Source: Codonopsis lanceolata (Eukaryota > Streptophyta > Magnoliopsida > Asterales > Campanulaceae). From it: a stretch of DNA of 64,000 nucleotides. Where the stretch lies: NCBI GenBank assembly GCA_013146195.2, contig CM028378.1, positions 43,064,925 through 43,128,924 of the forward strand. Direction: 5' to 3'. Made by a program: the position numbers and the translations under genes. Each line of letters starts with the position of its first letter. Positions within the stretch are counted from its first letter, which is position 1. Shown here piece after piece: positions 21,401 to 32,938 of the stretch. Under the pieces are notes generated by a model. It was not told the origin of the DNA and did no database searches. It worked only from the letters and a program-made list of their open reading frames with translations.

Positions 21401-23268
21401 TTTTGCATTGGAGGGCAATGCTTTGAAGGCCATTGAATTGACAGAACAGCTTGCTTCCGACTTACTTGATAAAAACAAGGACCTGCATTTTGATCTTTTG
21501 AGCCTTCATTTTGTTGAGCTCGTCTGCTTGAGGAAATGGTGAGCTGAGTAATGTGGATAAATTTATTACTTCTCTAAGTTTTATGCCTTCTTCTAGTTTA
21601 AGTACATATTCGCTGACAGCACAGAAGCTCGAATTCGCCCAGACCAAGTTGACCCCTTTTGGGAAGGTGCAAAAATACGTTCAGAAGCTTGAAGTATGTA
21701 CATGTCCAAAAGATACCATCTTAAGCTTCTATAATTGATGTCACGATCTCCATTAGATTGAGAATAAGTGTTGACTTTTGATTCAGGACTTTATGGCTCT
21801 GCTTGCTTATGAGGAACCAGAGAAATCACCAATGTTTCATTTACTTAGCTTGGAGTACCGGCAGCATGTTGCTGACAGCTTGAATAGAGCAATTCTTGGT
21901 CTGTATACTATTGCTTTCTATGTTCTTTAAATTATTAATATTTAGAAGTGTCTCGCATACCCTTTTCTCTGTGAAGATCTTTTTCTTAGATTTATGTATC
22001 TTTTGATATCTGTTCTATTCCGCTTAATTGATCTTTAATTGACTCATGGTAATGTCAGCACATGTGAGCCGTCCGAGCAATGCACCAGTTGAAAGGTTAA
22101 TACAACAGGTGACAGTTGTTAGACAATGCTTAAGTCAAGAGCTTGGAAAGGTAAGATGACGTTAGTTGTTTCCTATTTTATTATTTGTACCAATGTAGGA
22201 TAGTTTGTGGATAAGCTCATTTTAGCTATATGATCTTAGAACAGTATATTCAGTCTGTCTTCTTGCTTTAAGATCTTTGACTGCTTGCCACATTTTATTC
22301 TCCAATGCATAAGAGAGACTAGAAATAGCAGCTTATGAATAAATTAAGGAATCACCATCACCCGTCTGATAACATGGCTGGTAATTATTTTCTGGCCTGA
22401 ATTTTATCTCTGCTCGATTCCAATTCCTTCCCGATATCTCTCAAGGAAAATCTCGAACTGGATCTTAAATTGACAGGCTAGTCTGAGCTTAATCATGTTG
22501 TTATGGGTGCTTTGGTGGGTCGCAAGAGATCCTTTCTATAACCTATGTTGTGTAACTTGGAACATTTGGTTCAAATAGACCATTAAATGGAGGAATTTCA
22601 AAGCTCTTTAGAGCTCAATAGATTTCAACAACTTCTTAAATCCACTTATCTTTCAGGAGTCTATTTTTGCACTTGCTCATGATCATGGTTTGGTTGACCC
22701 CTGGCAAAGGCACCCACTGCTCTAGTTAGTTGTCCACCCTTTTGAAGGACACTCTGATTTTTATGTTATGTATGGCTGTGCCTAAGGGCAGATTGGTTGA
22801 AGTAGATTTTTCTTTTTGATTAATCAAAACCCCTTACTAAACTGTACAAAGCTTATTCCAAGGCAGAGAAAACAACCCCTACTACTTATGGCAGGTGTCC
22901 AATTATCCAATTTGACGCTCTTGCCCATGTATTGAACTTTACAACGACCTACTAAGTTCCAGACTTCCAGGGTATAGCTGATTGTAAGTGACAGTTGCAT
23001 TGGAAAAGCACATATTGATCACAATCTATGGAAACCGATATTTTTCCGGCAAGCAACCCCCTAATGAGGAAATCGTTTCTGTGAAATTATAATGTTTAAG
23101 ACAGTGAACTGGAATATTTCTATTTGGTACCTGGGGGCGACTTATATATTTGGTAGTGGCTACCAAACTTGCTTCTTTGGGAAGTTGTTTATTTGCTTCT
23201 TACTGGATGTTTGTTGTTTGTAGGAAGGAGTTCCCGCATTTTCTTTGAAGGATTTTCTCAAAAGCTAG
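15476..23268 (+). CDS. GID8: GID8-like LisH/CTLH/CRA protein (RanBPM-like), 2-nt deletion in exon 4
   Basis: Seven exons with GT-AG borders: 15476-15508, 20254-20395, 21391-21538, 21620-21693, 21787-21898, 22059-22150 and 23224-23268. The start MDVDPRQYDN and the end SLKDFLKS, about 215 codons, match plant GID8 homologues, subunits of the CTLH/GID E3 ubiquitin ligase complex. LisH is in exon 2 (NIILSYLVHNCFKDTVESL), CTLH in exon 3 (HFALEGNALKAIELTEQL, HFDLLSLHFVELV) and CRA in exons 4-6 (EFAQTKLTPFGKVQKYVQKL, YRQHVADSLNRAIL). All splice phases agree except in exon 4, where ACAGAAGCTCGAATTC lacks two bases, apparently one CT of a CTCT, needed to reach the conserved frame. No nearby alternative acceptor repairs it. 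Intron 1 is 4.7 kb and full of inserted repeats. Either a sequencing error or a broken allele. Confidence 0.9.
16275..16377 (+). mobile_element. tRNA-derived SINE, copy 1 (intron 1 of the GID8-like gene)
   Basis: About 100 bp with the same sequence as copies 2 and 3: a GGGAGAGATGACAAGGGCA start, a B-box-like GTTCCAATC and an end of TTACCTATCAAAAAAAA. It is the most diverged copy, and I see no convincing target duplication. Confidence 0.65.
17485..17594 (+). mobile_element. tRNA-derived SINE, copy 2 (intron 1 of the GID8-like gene)
   Basis: Contains TGGCAAGGGCA (A-box-like) and GGTTCCAATCC, which differs from the Pol III B box consensus GGTTCGANTCC at one position, and ends in CCTATCAAAAAATATAG. 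It is flanked by a perfect 14-bp direct repeat TTGGGGAGAAAATT (17471-17484 and 17595-17608), the target-site duplication of an L1-type retroposition. Confidence 0.8.
17745..17965 (+). pseudogene. Possible LINE reverse transcriptase C-terminal fragment
   Basis: Translation gives IYRWICGKTRKNRICNEKF, which resembles the [WM]C-G-[HK]-T-R-x-[DN]-[RK]-I-[RC]-N-E region found at the C-terminal end of plant LINE-type reverse transcriptase ORFs. The rest is too decayed to extend the match. It lies inside intron 1 of the GID8-like gene. The assignment rests on this one short motif. Confidence 0.35.
19061..19093. repeat. (TA)n(TG)n(TA)n compound microsatellite
   Basis: TATATATATATGTGTGTGTG followed by TACATATATATA, inside intron 1. 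Confidence 0.85.
19304..19410 (+). mobile_element. tRNA-derived SINE, copy 3 (intron 1 of the GID8-like gene)
   Basis: Same family as copy 2, with TGGCAAGGGCACTCAGG, GGTTCCAATCC and a 3' A-tract. It is flanked by a perfect 15-bp target duplication AAAGAACCCTAAAGT (19289-19303 and 19411-19425). Its A-tract is the longest of the three copies. It carries a short deletion (CAGGATC) compared with copies 1 and 2. Confidence 0.82.
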
Positions 23269-24469
23269 ATCTGTATCCTTGTCTATGAGAAATTTACTGG
23301 CTTGGAGTGTTGGTGGGGTATTTTCAGCTTAATTCAATATTACAGATGCGACGCGGCCCTGCAGTTTGTTGTGTAGTTACTGGTTTTACATGGTGCCACG
23401 CTCAATGGCATCATCTAGCATGCTGCCCAAGTCATGGCTGTGTGTAGACTTGGGTCTGAGTCATGGTAAAAGAAAAGTTTGGTCCATGGTTGCAATTGTC
23501 GAAAGGTTCTTTGTCCGATGATGTGAGGGTATCACTCTGTCGTAAGCATATCAGTGTCTTTCTCCATTGTACATTTGTACTCCCCTCCCCGTAACCAAGT
23601 ACACTTCTGGTTCCTTTTCTTCTCTAAAGGTAAAGAAGGAAGCCATTAAGGTCTAGCGTCTTCGGTAAACTGTATTCACTTACTGTTGAAACGAAAGCAA
23701 TTGGAATGCCTTGTCTGAATAAATTTACAGCCACTAAATTTGATGGTTGCACTGGTCAATTTAACACCAGACAAGGTCACTTGTTCTGCAACAAAGTTTG
23801 AGGCAAGAAAAACAAGCTTATGATATAAGGTTATCGTGGGGGCACAAAACGGTATTTTTGCTGCCACAACCCTCCTTGTAGCTTCCTCTAAACTCTCTAC
23901 TGTGAAGGAAAAAGCGTTGACAGTTAGTGTTGTTGACGAGGAACACTTGATGGAATGTTTTTAGTTACCAACTTGATTACTAATAATTGTTTTTTTTTTT
24001 TGTCTATTCTAAAATAACTATTTTGTAAAAAAAACCTTTCATTTTGAATAAATATTTTTATTACTTTACATTTTTTTTTACCTACGGTCATTTATTTATT
24101 TTTAAAAGATGTGACGATTCAAATAGGACGATTATTTGAAAATAGAGAGAATAGTTTACTTTGATGAGAGAATGGTCAAGTAGAGTCTTGATCGACTGTT
24201 GATCGATCTAAAGGTAGAGTTAATTGACTTAGAGCATATTATATTAGTTTTGAGAATTAAGAAGGTATTATGGATAATTTGTTATAAAAGAGACTATGAA
24301 ATAACATTTTTTGATAATTAGGTTAGTTTTGTTTTTTGGGAAGTTGAGAATATTGTTAATAAAATATACCCATACTTTGATAACAAGAGCATCTTGAAAA
24401 GTTTTTCAAATCTTAAGCATGTGACGTTAGCATAGAAGGCGATTAACCACAATGCCAATGGTTTATTGG

Positions 24470-24471
<2 letters not shown>
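23269..24471. other. 3' flank of the GID8-like gene, then AT-rich intergenic DNA
   Basis: The first few hundred bases should hold the 3' UTR. Beyond about 24 kb the sequence becomes strongly AT-rich. I see no coding sequence. Confidence 0.45.

Positions 24472-24548
<77 letters not shown>
24472..24548. repeat. (AT)n microsatellite, about 77 bp
   Basis: An uninterrupted AT run of about 38 units. Confidence 0.95.
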
Positions 24549-24550
<2 letters not shown>

Positions 24551-24843
24551 TGAGGAGTATTATTGTTGCGTCATCTTATTACTTTTGGATAAATTTTTAT
24601 TCTAAAGTATCCATGTGAAAACTTTATAAACTTTTGATTTTCTAGCTATTAACTAATAATAATAATACATAATAATAATCAATATGATAAGAGGTATTAG
24701 TATTAATATATATAATCTCTTCTATTGTCAATAGTAGAAGACTTATATTTAAAAACTTTTACAATTAACATTATTACTTCTAAACAATGTGGGATAAAAA
24801 TATTCTAGGTAAGATATTACTTCTAATGACTCACTTTTAACAC
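24549..24843. other. AT-rich DNA with one inverted copy of the downstream array unit
   Basis: Around 24710-24800 the complement reads CCCACATTG...AGTCTTCTACTATTG...CAATAGAAGA, which is the unit of the array at 25411-28110 in opposite orientation. Nothing else is recognisable. Confidence 0.5.
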
Positions 24844-25410
24844 TATACTTTAAGCATTGATATCTTATTCATCCAAAACTTGATTTGGACAAATAAATAT
24901 ATCATTTCGATGTTCTTGCCGAGTAGAACACATTTACACAATTACTTTTGTCAACAAACAAATGACACGTAAAGAAATTTGTGCCTCAAGTTGTACAATT
25001 TCTTTCACTAAAAACACTAATTTTTTAATAAGTATTATACTTTAAGTCTTGATATCTTATTCATTCAAAACTCGATTTGGACAAATAAATATATCATTTC
25101 GATACTCTCACTGAGTAGAACACATTTGCGCAATTACCTTCGCCAACAAACAAATGCCACGTAAAGAAATTCGTGCCTCAAGTTGCACAATTTCTCACTA
25201 AAAACACTAATTTTTTAACAAGTATTATATTTTAAGTCTTAATATCTTATTATCCAAAACTCGATTTGGACATATAAATATATCATTTTGATTCTCTCAC
25301 CGAGTAGAACACATTTGCGCAATTACCTTTGCCAAGAAACAAATGACATTTTTATAAATTCTTGCCTCAAGTTTTACAATTTCTTTCAGTAAAAACATTA
25401 ATTTTTCAAC
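24844..25410. repeat. Tandem triplication of a ~190-bp unit
   Basis: Three consecutive copies start at 24844, 25036 and 25226, each with TTTAAGTCTTGATATCTTAT-like, ATAAATATATCATTTCGAT, GAGTAGAACACATTTG and GCCTCAAGTTGTACAATTTC blocks. The copies are very similar, with scattered substitutions. They are non-coding. Confidence 0.9.
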
Positions 25411-26853
25411 AATAAAAGAGATGTATCTCACATTGATTAGAAATTGATGTTGGTTTTAAAATACTATTATTAAGTATCAATAGAAGAAATGCATCATACA
25501 TTGGTTGAAAAGTGATGTTGATTTCAAAGTCATTTGATAAAAGACTTTTACCATTATTACCAATAGAAAATGTATATCTCACATTGGTTAGAAAATGATG
25601 TTGAGTTTAAATTTTTTTATATTATTACCAATAAAAGAGATGAATAACACATTGTTTTAAAAGAAAATGTTAGATTTTAAAGTGTTTAGACTAAAGACTT
25701 TCACTTTTACAAGAGATATATCTCACATGGTTACAAAATATTCTACTATTATTACCATTATGTATCATACATTTGTTAGAAAGTGATGTTGGTTTTCAAA
25801 GTTTTTTGATAAAAGACTTCTACCATTATTACCAATAGAAGATGTATATCTCATATTTGTTAAAAAATGATATTGGTTTTTAATTATTTTAGATTATATA
25901 AAAGATTTACTATTATTAGCAATAGAAGATATATATCACACATTTGTTATAAATTGATGTTAGTTTTAAATTACTATTATTACCAATAAAAGAGATATAT
26001 CTTATATTGGTTAAAAAGTAATGTTGATTTTAAAAGTCTTTAAATAAAAATACTTCTACTTTTATCATTAATAAAAGAGAAGAGAAAAGAAGAGATGTAT
26101 CACATTATATAGAAAAAGATGTTGGTTTTAAATATTTTTTTAGATAAAAAAACTTCTACTACTATTACCAAATGATGAGATGTATTACACATTGGTTAGA
26201 GAATGATGTAGGTATTAAAAGTCTTTTTATAAAAGACTTAATACCAATAGAAAAAATTTGTATTTTACATTAGTTAGGAAAATGATATTTGTTTAAAATA
26301 TTCTTAGATAATGTACATCGCATTGGTTATAAAGAGATCCACATTATTTAGAAACATATATTAGTTATAAAATTCATAGATAAACGAATTTTTATGTTAT
26401 TATCAATACAAGAGATGCATCACACATTGTTTACAAAGAGATGTTGGTTTCAAAACTATTTAAATAAAATACTACTACTACTATTATTATTTTTATGTTA
26501 TAACCAATAGAAGAGAAGTATCCCACATTGTTTAGAAAGTGATGTTGATTTCAAAAGTTTTTATATAAAAGACTATTATTATTACTATAGAAGAATGTAT
26601 CTCACATTTGTTAGAAATTAATGTTAGTTTTAAAAATACTATTATTACCAATAGAAAATATGTATACCACATGGTTAGAAAGAGATGTGTGTTTTAAAAG
26701 TCTTTAGATAAAAGTCTTAAACTTTTATTACCAATAGAAATAGAAAAAAAAATATCTCACATTATTAGAATATGAAAAAAGTGTATTTTACATTGTTTAG
26801 AAAAAAAATGTTAGTTTTAAAAATCTTATAGTAAATATTTTTACTCTTATTAC

Positions 26854-26915
<62 letters not shown>

Positions 26916-28108
26916 ATTGTTTAAAATTAAATATTGGTTTAAAAAGTCTTTAGATTAAAGACTTTTTGCTACAAATTGAATAGATGCATGTATCTCACAT
27001 TGGTTACAAAGTATTCTACTATTATTATCAATAGAAAAGATGTATCACACATTGGTTATAAATTAATGTTGGTTTTAAAACTACTATTATTACCAATAGA
27101 ATAGATGTATTATACATTTGATAGATGGTAATGTTTGTTTTTAAAATCTTTAGATATAAGACTCCTGTCATTATTATCAATATAATATGTATATCTCACA
27201 TTGGTTAAAAGTGGTGTTGATTTTAATTTTAGATAAAATAATTTTACAATTATTACTAATAGAAGAGATATCATACATTTGTTAAAAAAATGATGTTGGT
27301 TTTAAATTTTTTTAGATGAAAGACTTTTACTTTTATCATCAATATAATAGAAGAGATGTATCCCACATTATTTAAGAAGAGATGTTGGTTATAAAATTTT
27401 TAAAATAAAAGACTTCTACCATTATTACCAAATGAGGATATCTATTACACATTGGTCAGAGAGTGATGCTGATTTTAAAAGTCTATAATTATTAGCAATA
27501 AAATAGAAGTATTTCACATTGGTTATAAAAGTGATATTAGTTTAAAAAGTTTTTAGATGATGTCTCTCTCATTTGTTACAAAGAAATGTATCTCACATTA
27601 TTTAGAAATGAATATTGGTTATAAAAGTCATTAGACAAAGATATCTTTTGTTATTACTAATAGAAAATATGTATCTATATTGTTTAAAAATAAATGTTGG
27701 TTAAAAAGTCTTTTATCTGCTACTATTATTACTAATAGAAAATATGTATATCACATGGTTAGAATGTGGTGTTAATTTTAAAGTTTTTAGATAAAAAACT
27801 TAAACTTTCATTACCAATAAAAATATAAAATAAATATCTCACATTGTTTTAAAATGAATTATGATTTTAAATTTTTTTTAATAAAATGACTTCTAATATT
27901 ATTATCAAGTTCAATGTTAATTTTAAAAGTTTTTAGATTAAAAAAATTAATTTTTATTATAAATACAAAATATGTATTTCACGTTAGCTAGAAACTTATA
28001 TTAATTTTAAAAGTATTTAGGTAAAAAATCGTTTAATATTAGTAACAATAGAAATAAAAAATTATAACCATTGAAGAGATTAACAATCTAATTATAATAT
28101 CCAAAAAT

Positions 28109-28110
<2 letters not shown>
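25411..28110. repeat. Degenerate tandem array, units of ~70-90 bp
   Basis: About 30 diverged copies of a unit with the core ATGTATCTCACATTGGTTAG, GATGTTGGTTTTAAAA, TCTTTAGATAAAAGACTTC and TATTATTACCAATAGAAGAG. Unit length varies by internal deletions, and an (AT)n run (26857-26911) interrupts it. It ends near a second AT run (28112-28142). There are no unique spacers between repeats and no coding content. Confidence 0.85.
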
Positions 28111-28145
<35 letters not shown>

Positions 28146-28153
28146 ATATTATA

Positions 28154-28174
28154 CCCGTGCGGAACACGGGCTAA
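28154..28174 (+). other. GC-rich hairpin followed by CTAA at the end of the tandem array, possible Helitron 3' end
   Basis: CCCGTG-CGGAA-CACGGG followed by CTAA. A GC-rich hairpin near CTRR is typical of Helitron 3' ends, but the usual gap of about 10 bp is missing here. Confidence 0.3.
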
Positions 28175-28565
28175 ATAATTAGCGAATAAGAATATAAATG
28201 AGTAAAATTATGGCCGGCCCATTTTAAAAAGTTTTTAACCTCGAAATATTGTTCAGGAAATGTCATTGTTTCCTTCAATAATTCCGGCAACAAACTTTGG
28301 ATTCGAAAATCACAATTATTGCGCAATAAAACTGAGATCGACCTGCCCGGTCAAGTTGCGGGGTCAGGGTAGCGCTTCTGGGGGATTCTGGGCAACGCCG
28401 AAAGGCGAAGTTTTCGAATCATTAACTACGAAACTTTAATAAAAATGTGTTGGGTTGGAGGATTTTCACAGTGGGGACTAAGGCGAAAGAGGAGGAGTAA
28501 GAAGGCTTATGATATAAAAGAAGGAAGAAGAAGACTGTGGACATGGTATGTTTCATTACGATTTT
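28175..28565. other. Intergenic DNA, nothing recognised
   Basis: Somewhat more GC-rich than its surroundings. I see no gene or repeat structure I can name. Confidence 0.4.
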
Positions 28566-28990
28566 GAACAGCGGTACAATTAGACTAGGTAGTTAAACTA
28601 TTTTGAATCGCGATGCAAAAATATTAGATTAAATTGATGAATCGCGGTGCAATTAGACTACACAATTAAACTATTGAACCGCGGTGCAAAAAACAATGCA
28701 ATAAAATTGATGAATCGCAGTACAATTAAACTACACAATTAAACTATTGAATCGTGGTGTAAAAAATAATGTAATAAAATTAATGAATCGCGGTACAAAC
28801 ATTGATGAATCGTGGTACAATTAGACTACACAATTAAACTATTGAACCGTAATGCAAAAATTAATGCATACATTTTTAAATCGTGGTGCATATATTTTTG
28901 AATCGCGATGTATTTTTTTTAAAAAAATTGAATCGTGGAGCACACATTTTTTGAATCGTGGTGCATAAATTTTTGAATTACGGTACATTT
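28566..28990. repeat. 73-bp tandem repeat array
   Basis: Units beginning GAATCGCGGTGCAATTAGAC and containing ACACAATTAAACTATTGAA recur near 28638, 28711 and 28806. They then degrade into short GAATCGTGGTGCA repeats up to about 28990. Confidence 0.8.
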
Positions 28991-30256
28991 TCGTCGTGCA
29001 CCTTAGGCTCATTAAGGGTATCATAGTCATTTCGTCCCCAAAAGTATAATTTTCCGGTTGAAAAAAAAAACGATACTGGAGCAAATTAAAATTTTAAAAA
29101 GTGGACCGATCCGTAATAATTCTAATATAAATATTTGTAGAGTAACAATCATGTCATGGGTTAAAGACTAAAGAGTGAGAGCATGGTTAACGGCTCATCC
29201 AAATTAAACATAAACCCATTAAAAATCAATCAAGTAATGTATTTGATACTCATTTGATTCAAAACTAAAAAATCATTTTAATCGTGACACAAACTTCAAC
29301 ACTCTTAAATACCCTAGCATCTTTATCCCCCCCCCCCAACAACTTTACATACTCCTCCTGTTTGGCTTGATTTCTTTTTATTTTGGTTTGATTTTGGCTT
29401 GATTTGTATCATAATTTGATACAAATCAAACCAAACCAAATCAAACCAAATCAAATAAGATGTTGTAAGTGATGATTGCGTTTTAATACCCAATAGATTT
29501 GCTTTCAAGTGTCAACCCTACTCTGACATTACAAGTTCGATGATCTAATATATAACTAGTCATATGCTTGTCACCTACATTGACATAAAAAATTTGGTGA
29601 AAAGAATTTTTTATGATAATCAAGGTTTGTCTAAGAAGATGAACAAGAAAACCTCTACTAGATAAACTACAGGGACCTGGAAGTCATAAATAAGTCTAGG
29701 AGGGTATCCGACAAAAGTATATTAGTTATTAAGTTAGTTAATCCTTCTCTTGCAAGGATTGTAATTCTCTTCCTTTTCTACTTTGGTTTATCTGAATCCT
29801 ATTTAAGGGATTCTCCTCTACTCTTAAGAAATACATAGAATACTCAATTATTATAAATCATATTGCCTTCACCTCCGCATACCTAATTCCAAATTTATAT
29901 TTCTATCACTTTTCCTTATGTTTGATTTGGTTGATAACTTGGTCGGTTAGGTTATTATGTGTGCAACTCAATTTAACTTGCCTCATAAAATAGATTCAAA
30001 TGCATGCACTCTAGACTGTTTACTTATGCATCATCCATCAGGGTGCAACCCAAAGTTATGCAATTTCCATCTTAGTGTGCGGTGATTCAATACAATACCA
30101 CTTCGTAGTGATTTCATTCTATGGTGAAATTCGGCCGGTCCTCTTTTGTACAATTGTAACCGGAAAAGTATAAAAAATTTCCAATCGATAAAAGCACATT
30201 TTTGAAAATAAAATGACGACAATATTCTTAATGAACAACAAACTCACACATAGGAT
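28991..30256. other. Intergenic DNA, possible LTR remnant
   Basis: No gene is visible. A C10 run lies at 29331-29340. Around 29680-29880 there is TATTTAAGG followed by CT-rich, then A-rich sequence, which looks like the promoter/R region of a degraded LTR, but no second LTR or target duplication was found. Confidence 0.3.
29365..29460. repeat. Inverted repeat (foldback) of about 95 bp
   Basis: TTTGATTTGTATCA and TGATACAAATCAAA are perfect complements around the centre TAATT. The flanks continue with GGTTTGATTTTGG-like and CCAAATCAAACC-like arms. Confidence 0.7.
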
Positions 30257-31783
30257 GACAAAAATTCATCCAATCCATTGGGTTATCTATTGTATCCATT
30301 ATAAAAGACTTATTGGTTATTATCCATTAACACCCAATTAAGTTAATGGGTGTTAATGGATAATATCCATTAACACCCATTAACAAAATGGATAATTATG
30401 GATATTTAACCGGTTATCCATCGGATTTATCCACTAATATCACCACCGTCAACCGCCTCCACCCACCACCGCCATTTTCCACCACCGGCCACCACCTCCA
30501 GCCGCCGGCAACCACCACCGCCCACCGCCGCCAGCAGCCACTGCCCACCGCCGCAACCTACCACCGGCCACCACCACCGCTGCCCACCGCCGGCAACCAC
30601 CACCGCCGCCAGCCACCACTACCCACCGCCACCACCTACCACCGGTCACCGCCTACCATCACCACCCACCGCCGAAAACCGCCAACACCACCGGCTCTTT
30701 ACTTAAAAATAATAATAATTCGCCGCCAGCCACCACTGCCCACCACTGCCACCTACCACCGGTCACCGCCCACCATCACCACCCACCACCGGAAACCACC
30801 ACCACCACCGGCTCTTTACTTAAAAATAATAATAATTAAATACATAACTTGTCATTAACAAGATTCAAACCTGAACTAAATTGTCTTACAACAAAGCTTG
30901 TTTCAACCAGGCTAAACCACTTTTTGATATACATTTGAAAGTTAATATAAATATAGACAAGTAATCATAAAAATTATTGATTATTGTGAATGTATTTGTT
31001 ATTTGTTTTGGATTAAGAATATTTGTTTGTTATTTATAATTATAATGATTATAAATTTTTATTTTTTTAATAAGGTATTGGACTTTTTTTATTTTTTATT
31101 ACTTTTACATAATCATTTATTAGTGTCAAATCAATAAACACGTATATTTTCTATCTCACAACTATGAAGACTATTATAAAATTTTGACAACTTTATATAT
31201 ATTAGGTGATAAAAATAGTGTCGCATTGCAAATATCACTTTTTATTTGAGGTGTAAAAAAAAGGAAATAAAAGATATATATCAAAATTAAGAAAATATCT
31301 TGGTCATTGTTGAAAGTGGGGCCCATTAATTTTTTATTAAACGTGAAAAGTTGGTGAAAATATTATGATTTATGAATATTAAGTTATTAACTTATCATTG
31401 TGTGTATGTGTGTGTTTTTGCCATGTGTGTGTGTTTTTTTGGCATGTGTGTGTGTTTGAGTGTATATGTTATGCTTAGTGAATCATAATATAAGTAGGCA
31501 AGTAATACTCAAAACAATAAATGATATTCCTTATTGGATATTATCCGGATAATACTCATTTATTAATGGATAATATTGGATATTATCCAATAACACCCAT
31601 TAAGGTTAATGAGTGTTATTGGATAATATCCAAAGCATATTGGATAGAAAATGGTTTTATACAAATTAACCGGTAACACCCAATTGCCACCCATACTCAT
31701 AACAATTATAAAAAATCATCTTATTATAAATAACTTTTACAAAAAAAATTGTTAAAACAGTGCATCGCACGGATACTAACTAG
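30257..31783. repeat. Composite foldback repeat with Helitron-like 3' end
   Basis: Both edges carry inverted repeats of the same vocabulary. At 30320-30363, TTATCCATTAACACCCA and its complement are separated by 10 bp. At 31578-31631, GGATATTATCC and ACACCCAT arms fold similarly. The right edge ends with GTGCATCGCAC (hairpin), nine bases and CTAG followed by T (31780-31783), which fits a Helitron 3' terminus. I could not find the matching 5' end. The middle holds the C-rich array listed separately, AT-rich DNA and a (GT)n run near 31400-31460. Confidence 0.45.
30437..30835. repeat. CCACCG-rich low-complexity repeat with a duplicated ~118-bp block
   Basis: Degenerate CCACCG/CCGCCA units form a strongly C-rich plus strand. 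The block ending GGCTCTTTACTTAAAAATAA occurs twice (near 30690 and 30809), so a segment of about 118 bp has been tandemly duplicated. Confidence 0.8.
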
Positions 31784-32591
31784 TCTATTTACTAATTAGT
31801 AATTACTAAAACAACAACAACTACTGTCACGTGACAGTTTTTTTTAATAAAATGGTTGTTATGTGTCAATTTTATGAAAAATGAGATTTTCTTATTTTTT
31901 GTTTTTGTCAAATATTACTTAATTTAAAACTTAAATTTATTATATTTAATTTATACAAGTTTAACTTGACTGAAACTCTTCAATTTTCATTCCTTTTTTA
32001 TTTCTCTACTTTTTGATTAAACAAGTTATTCACGATGAAATTTTATGTTTATTTTTCTTCAATTAATTTATTAATCCATATCTAGTAATTATTAATTACT
32101 ACTAATAAAAGTCACCACCGACACGTGGGGCTTTTTGTTGTAATGACCAATTTCAACAAAAAAAAAACTAATTTATTTTAAAAAATAAATTTATATCTAC
32201 TAATGAATTAATATTTATTAATTAATTAATTATTAAAATACTAACCTTATTAGTCATTGTACAAAAAATTTTAACAAAAATAATTCTTTTGTCCACTTTT
32301 GTTTTATTTTTTTCCAATCAGGTCAACACATGTGGCATTGACTCGAGGTAAAATAGTCATTTTATCACACTCTAAAAAAAGTAAGGACCAAACAAATTAA
32401 TCTGAATTTTGGACTTAAAGCTGGGGTGCGATTGCAAATTGCAATTAATCCATTCATCTTCATCGGCCTTCCTTTTCTTTTCTTTGATTCCCTCCCCCCA
32501 GCTCTTTCTCACTCTCTTTGCATCTACGGGCGGAACCTACCCCGCATAACAATAGAAGTCAAAAAAACTTTCTTCCCGTACTCACAGAAAA
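31784..32591. other. AT-rich intergenic DNA becoming pyrimidine-rich at its right end
   Basis: Mostly AT-rich without features. The last 150 bp become CT-rich (CTTTCTCACTCTCTTTGC), as in a plant 5' leader. Confidence 0.35.
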
Positions 32592-32656
32592 ATGAGATCT
32601 CTTTCTCGTGGCCCTCCACCTCTAGCAAGGAGAATAGGAGATCGCCTGGCCGACAT
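32592..32656 (+). pseudogene. Isolated first-exon-like fragment
   Basis: An ATG after a CT-rich leader opens the frame MRSLSRGPPPLARRIGDRLA and one more Asp codon, ending at a good donor (GACAT/GTGAGTC). The Arg-rich, amphipathic N terminus would suit an organelle presequence. No following exon with a matching frame is seen before the Stowaway element at 32939 or beyond. I do not recognise the family. It may be a captured or orphaned exon, or an ordinary gene truncated by rearrangement. Confidence 0.3.
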
Positions 32657-32938
32657 GTGAGTCTTGCAGTCAAGCTCCCTTCTACCTAGTTTAATTTGGG
32701 TTTCCTCTACAAGCCTTAACAACAAGAGTAGTAGTAGTTTCATCAATATGAGCAAGACCCACTAAGAAGGTATTTTTTGAAAATGCCAAGATCGTCGAAA
32801 TGACGATTTTTGTGCAAACATGTGAGCCTGGAGCGACAGAGAGAGGAAAGGTTTGGTCGAGGACTTCCATCGAACATTGGTCATCACGTTGAAGTGAGTC
32901 GAAGCTTTTGAACCCAAATGACTGTTGTAAGAATATTA
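32657..32938. other. Sequence between the exon-like fragment and the Stowaway MITE
   Basis: A minus-strand frame of about 80 codons is open here, but it has no recognisable domain and runs into the MITE. I do not call it a gene. Confidence 0.3.

Noticed and set aside
25411..28110. CRISPR-like regular repeats
   Set aside because: This is plant nuclear DNA; the units are diverged, vary in length and have no unique spacers.
30388..30858. 156-codon Pro/His-rich open frame
   Set aside because: It is a translation of the CCACCG-type low-complexity repeat; both strands are open there because of base composition, and there is no conserved domain.
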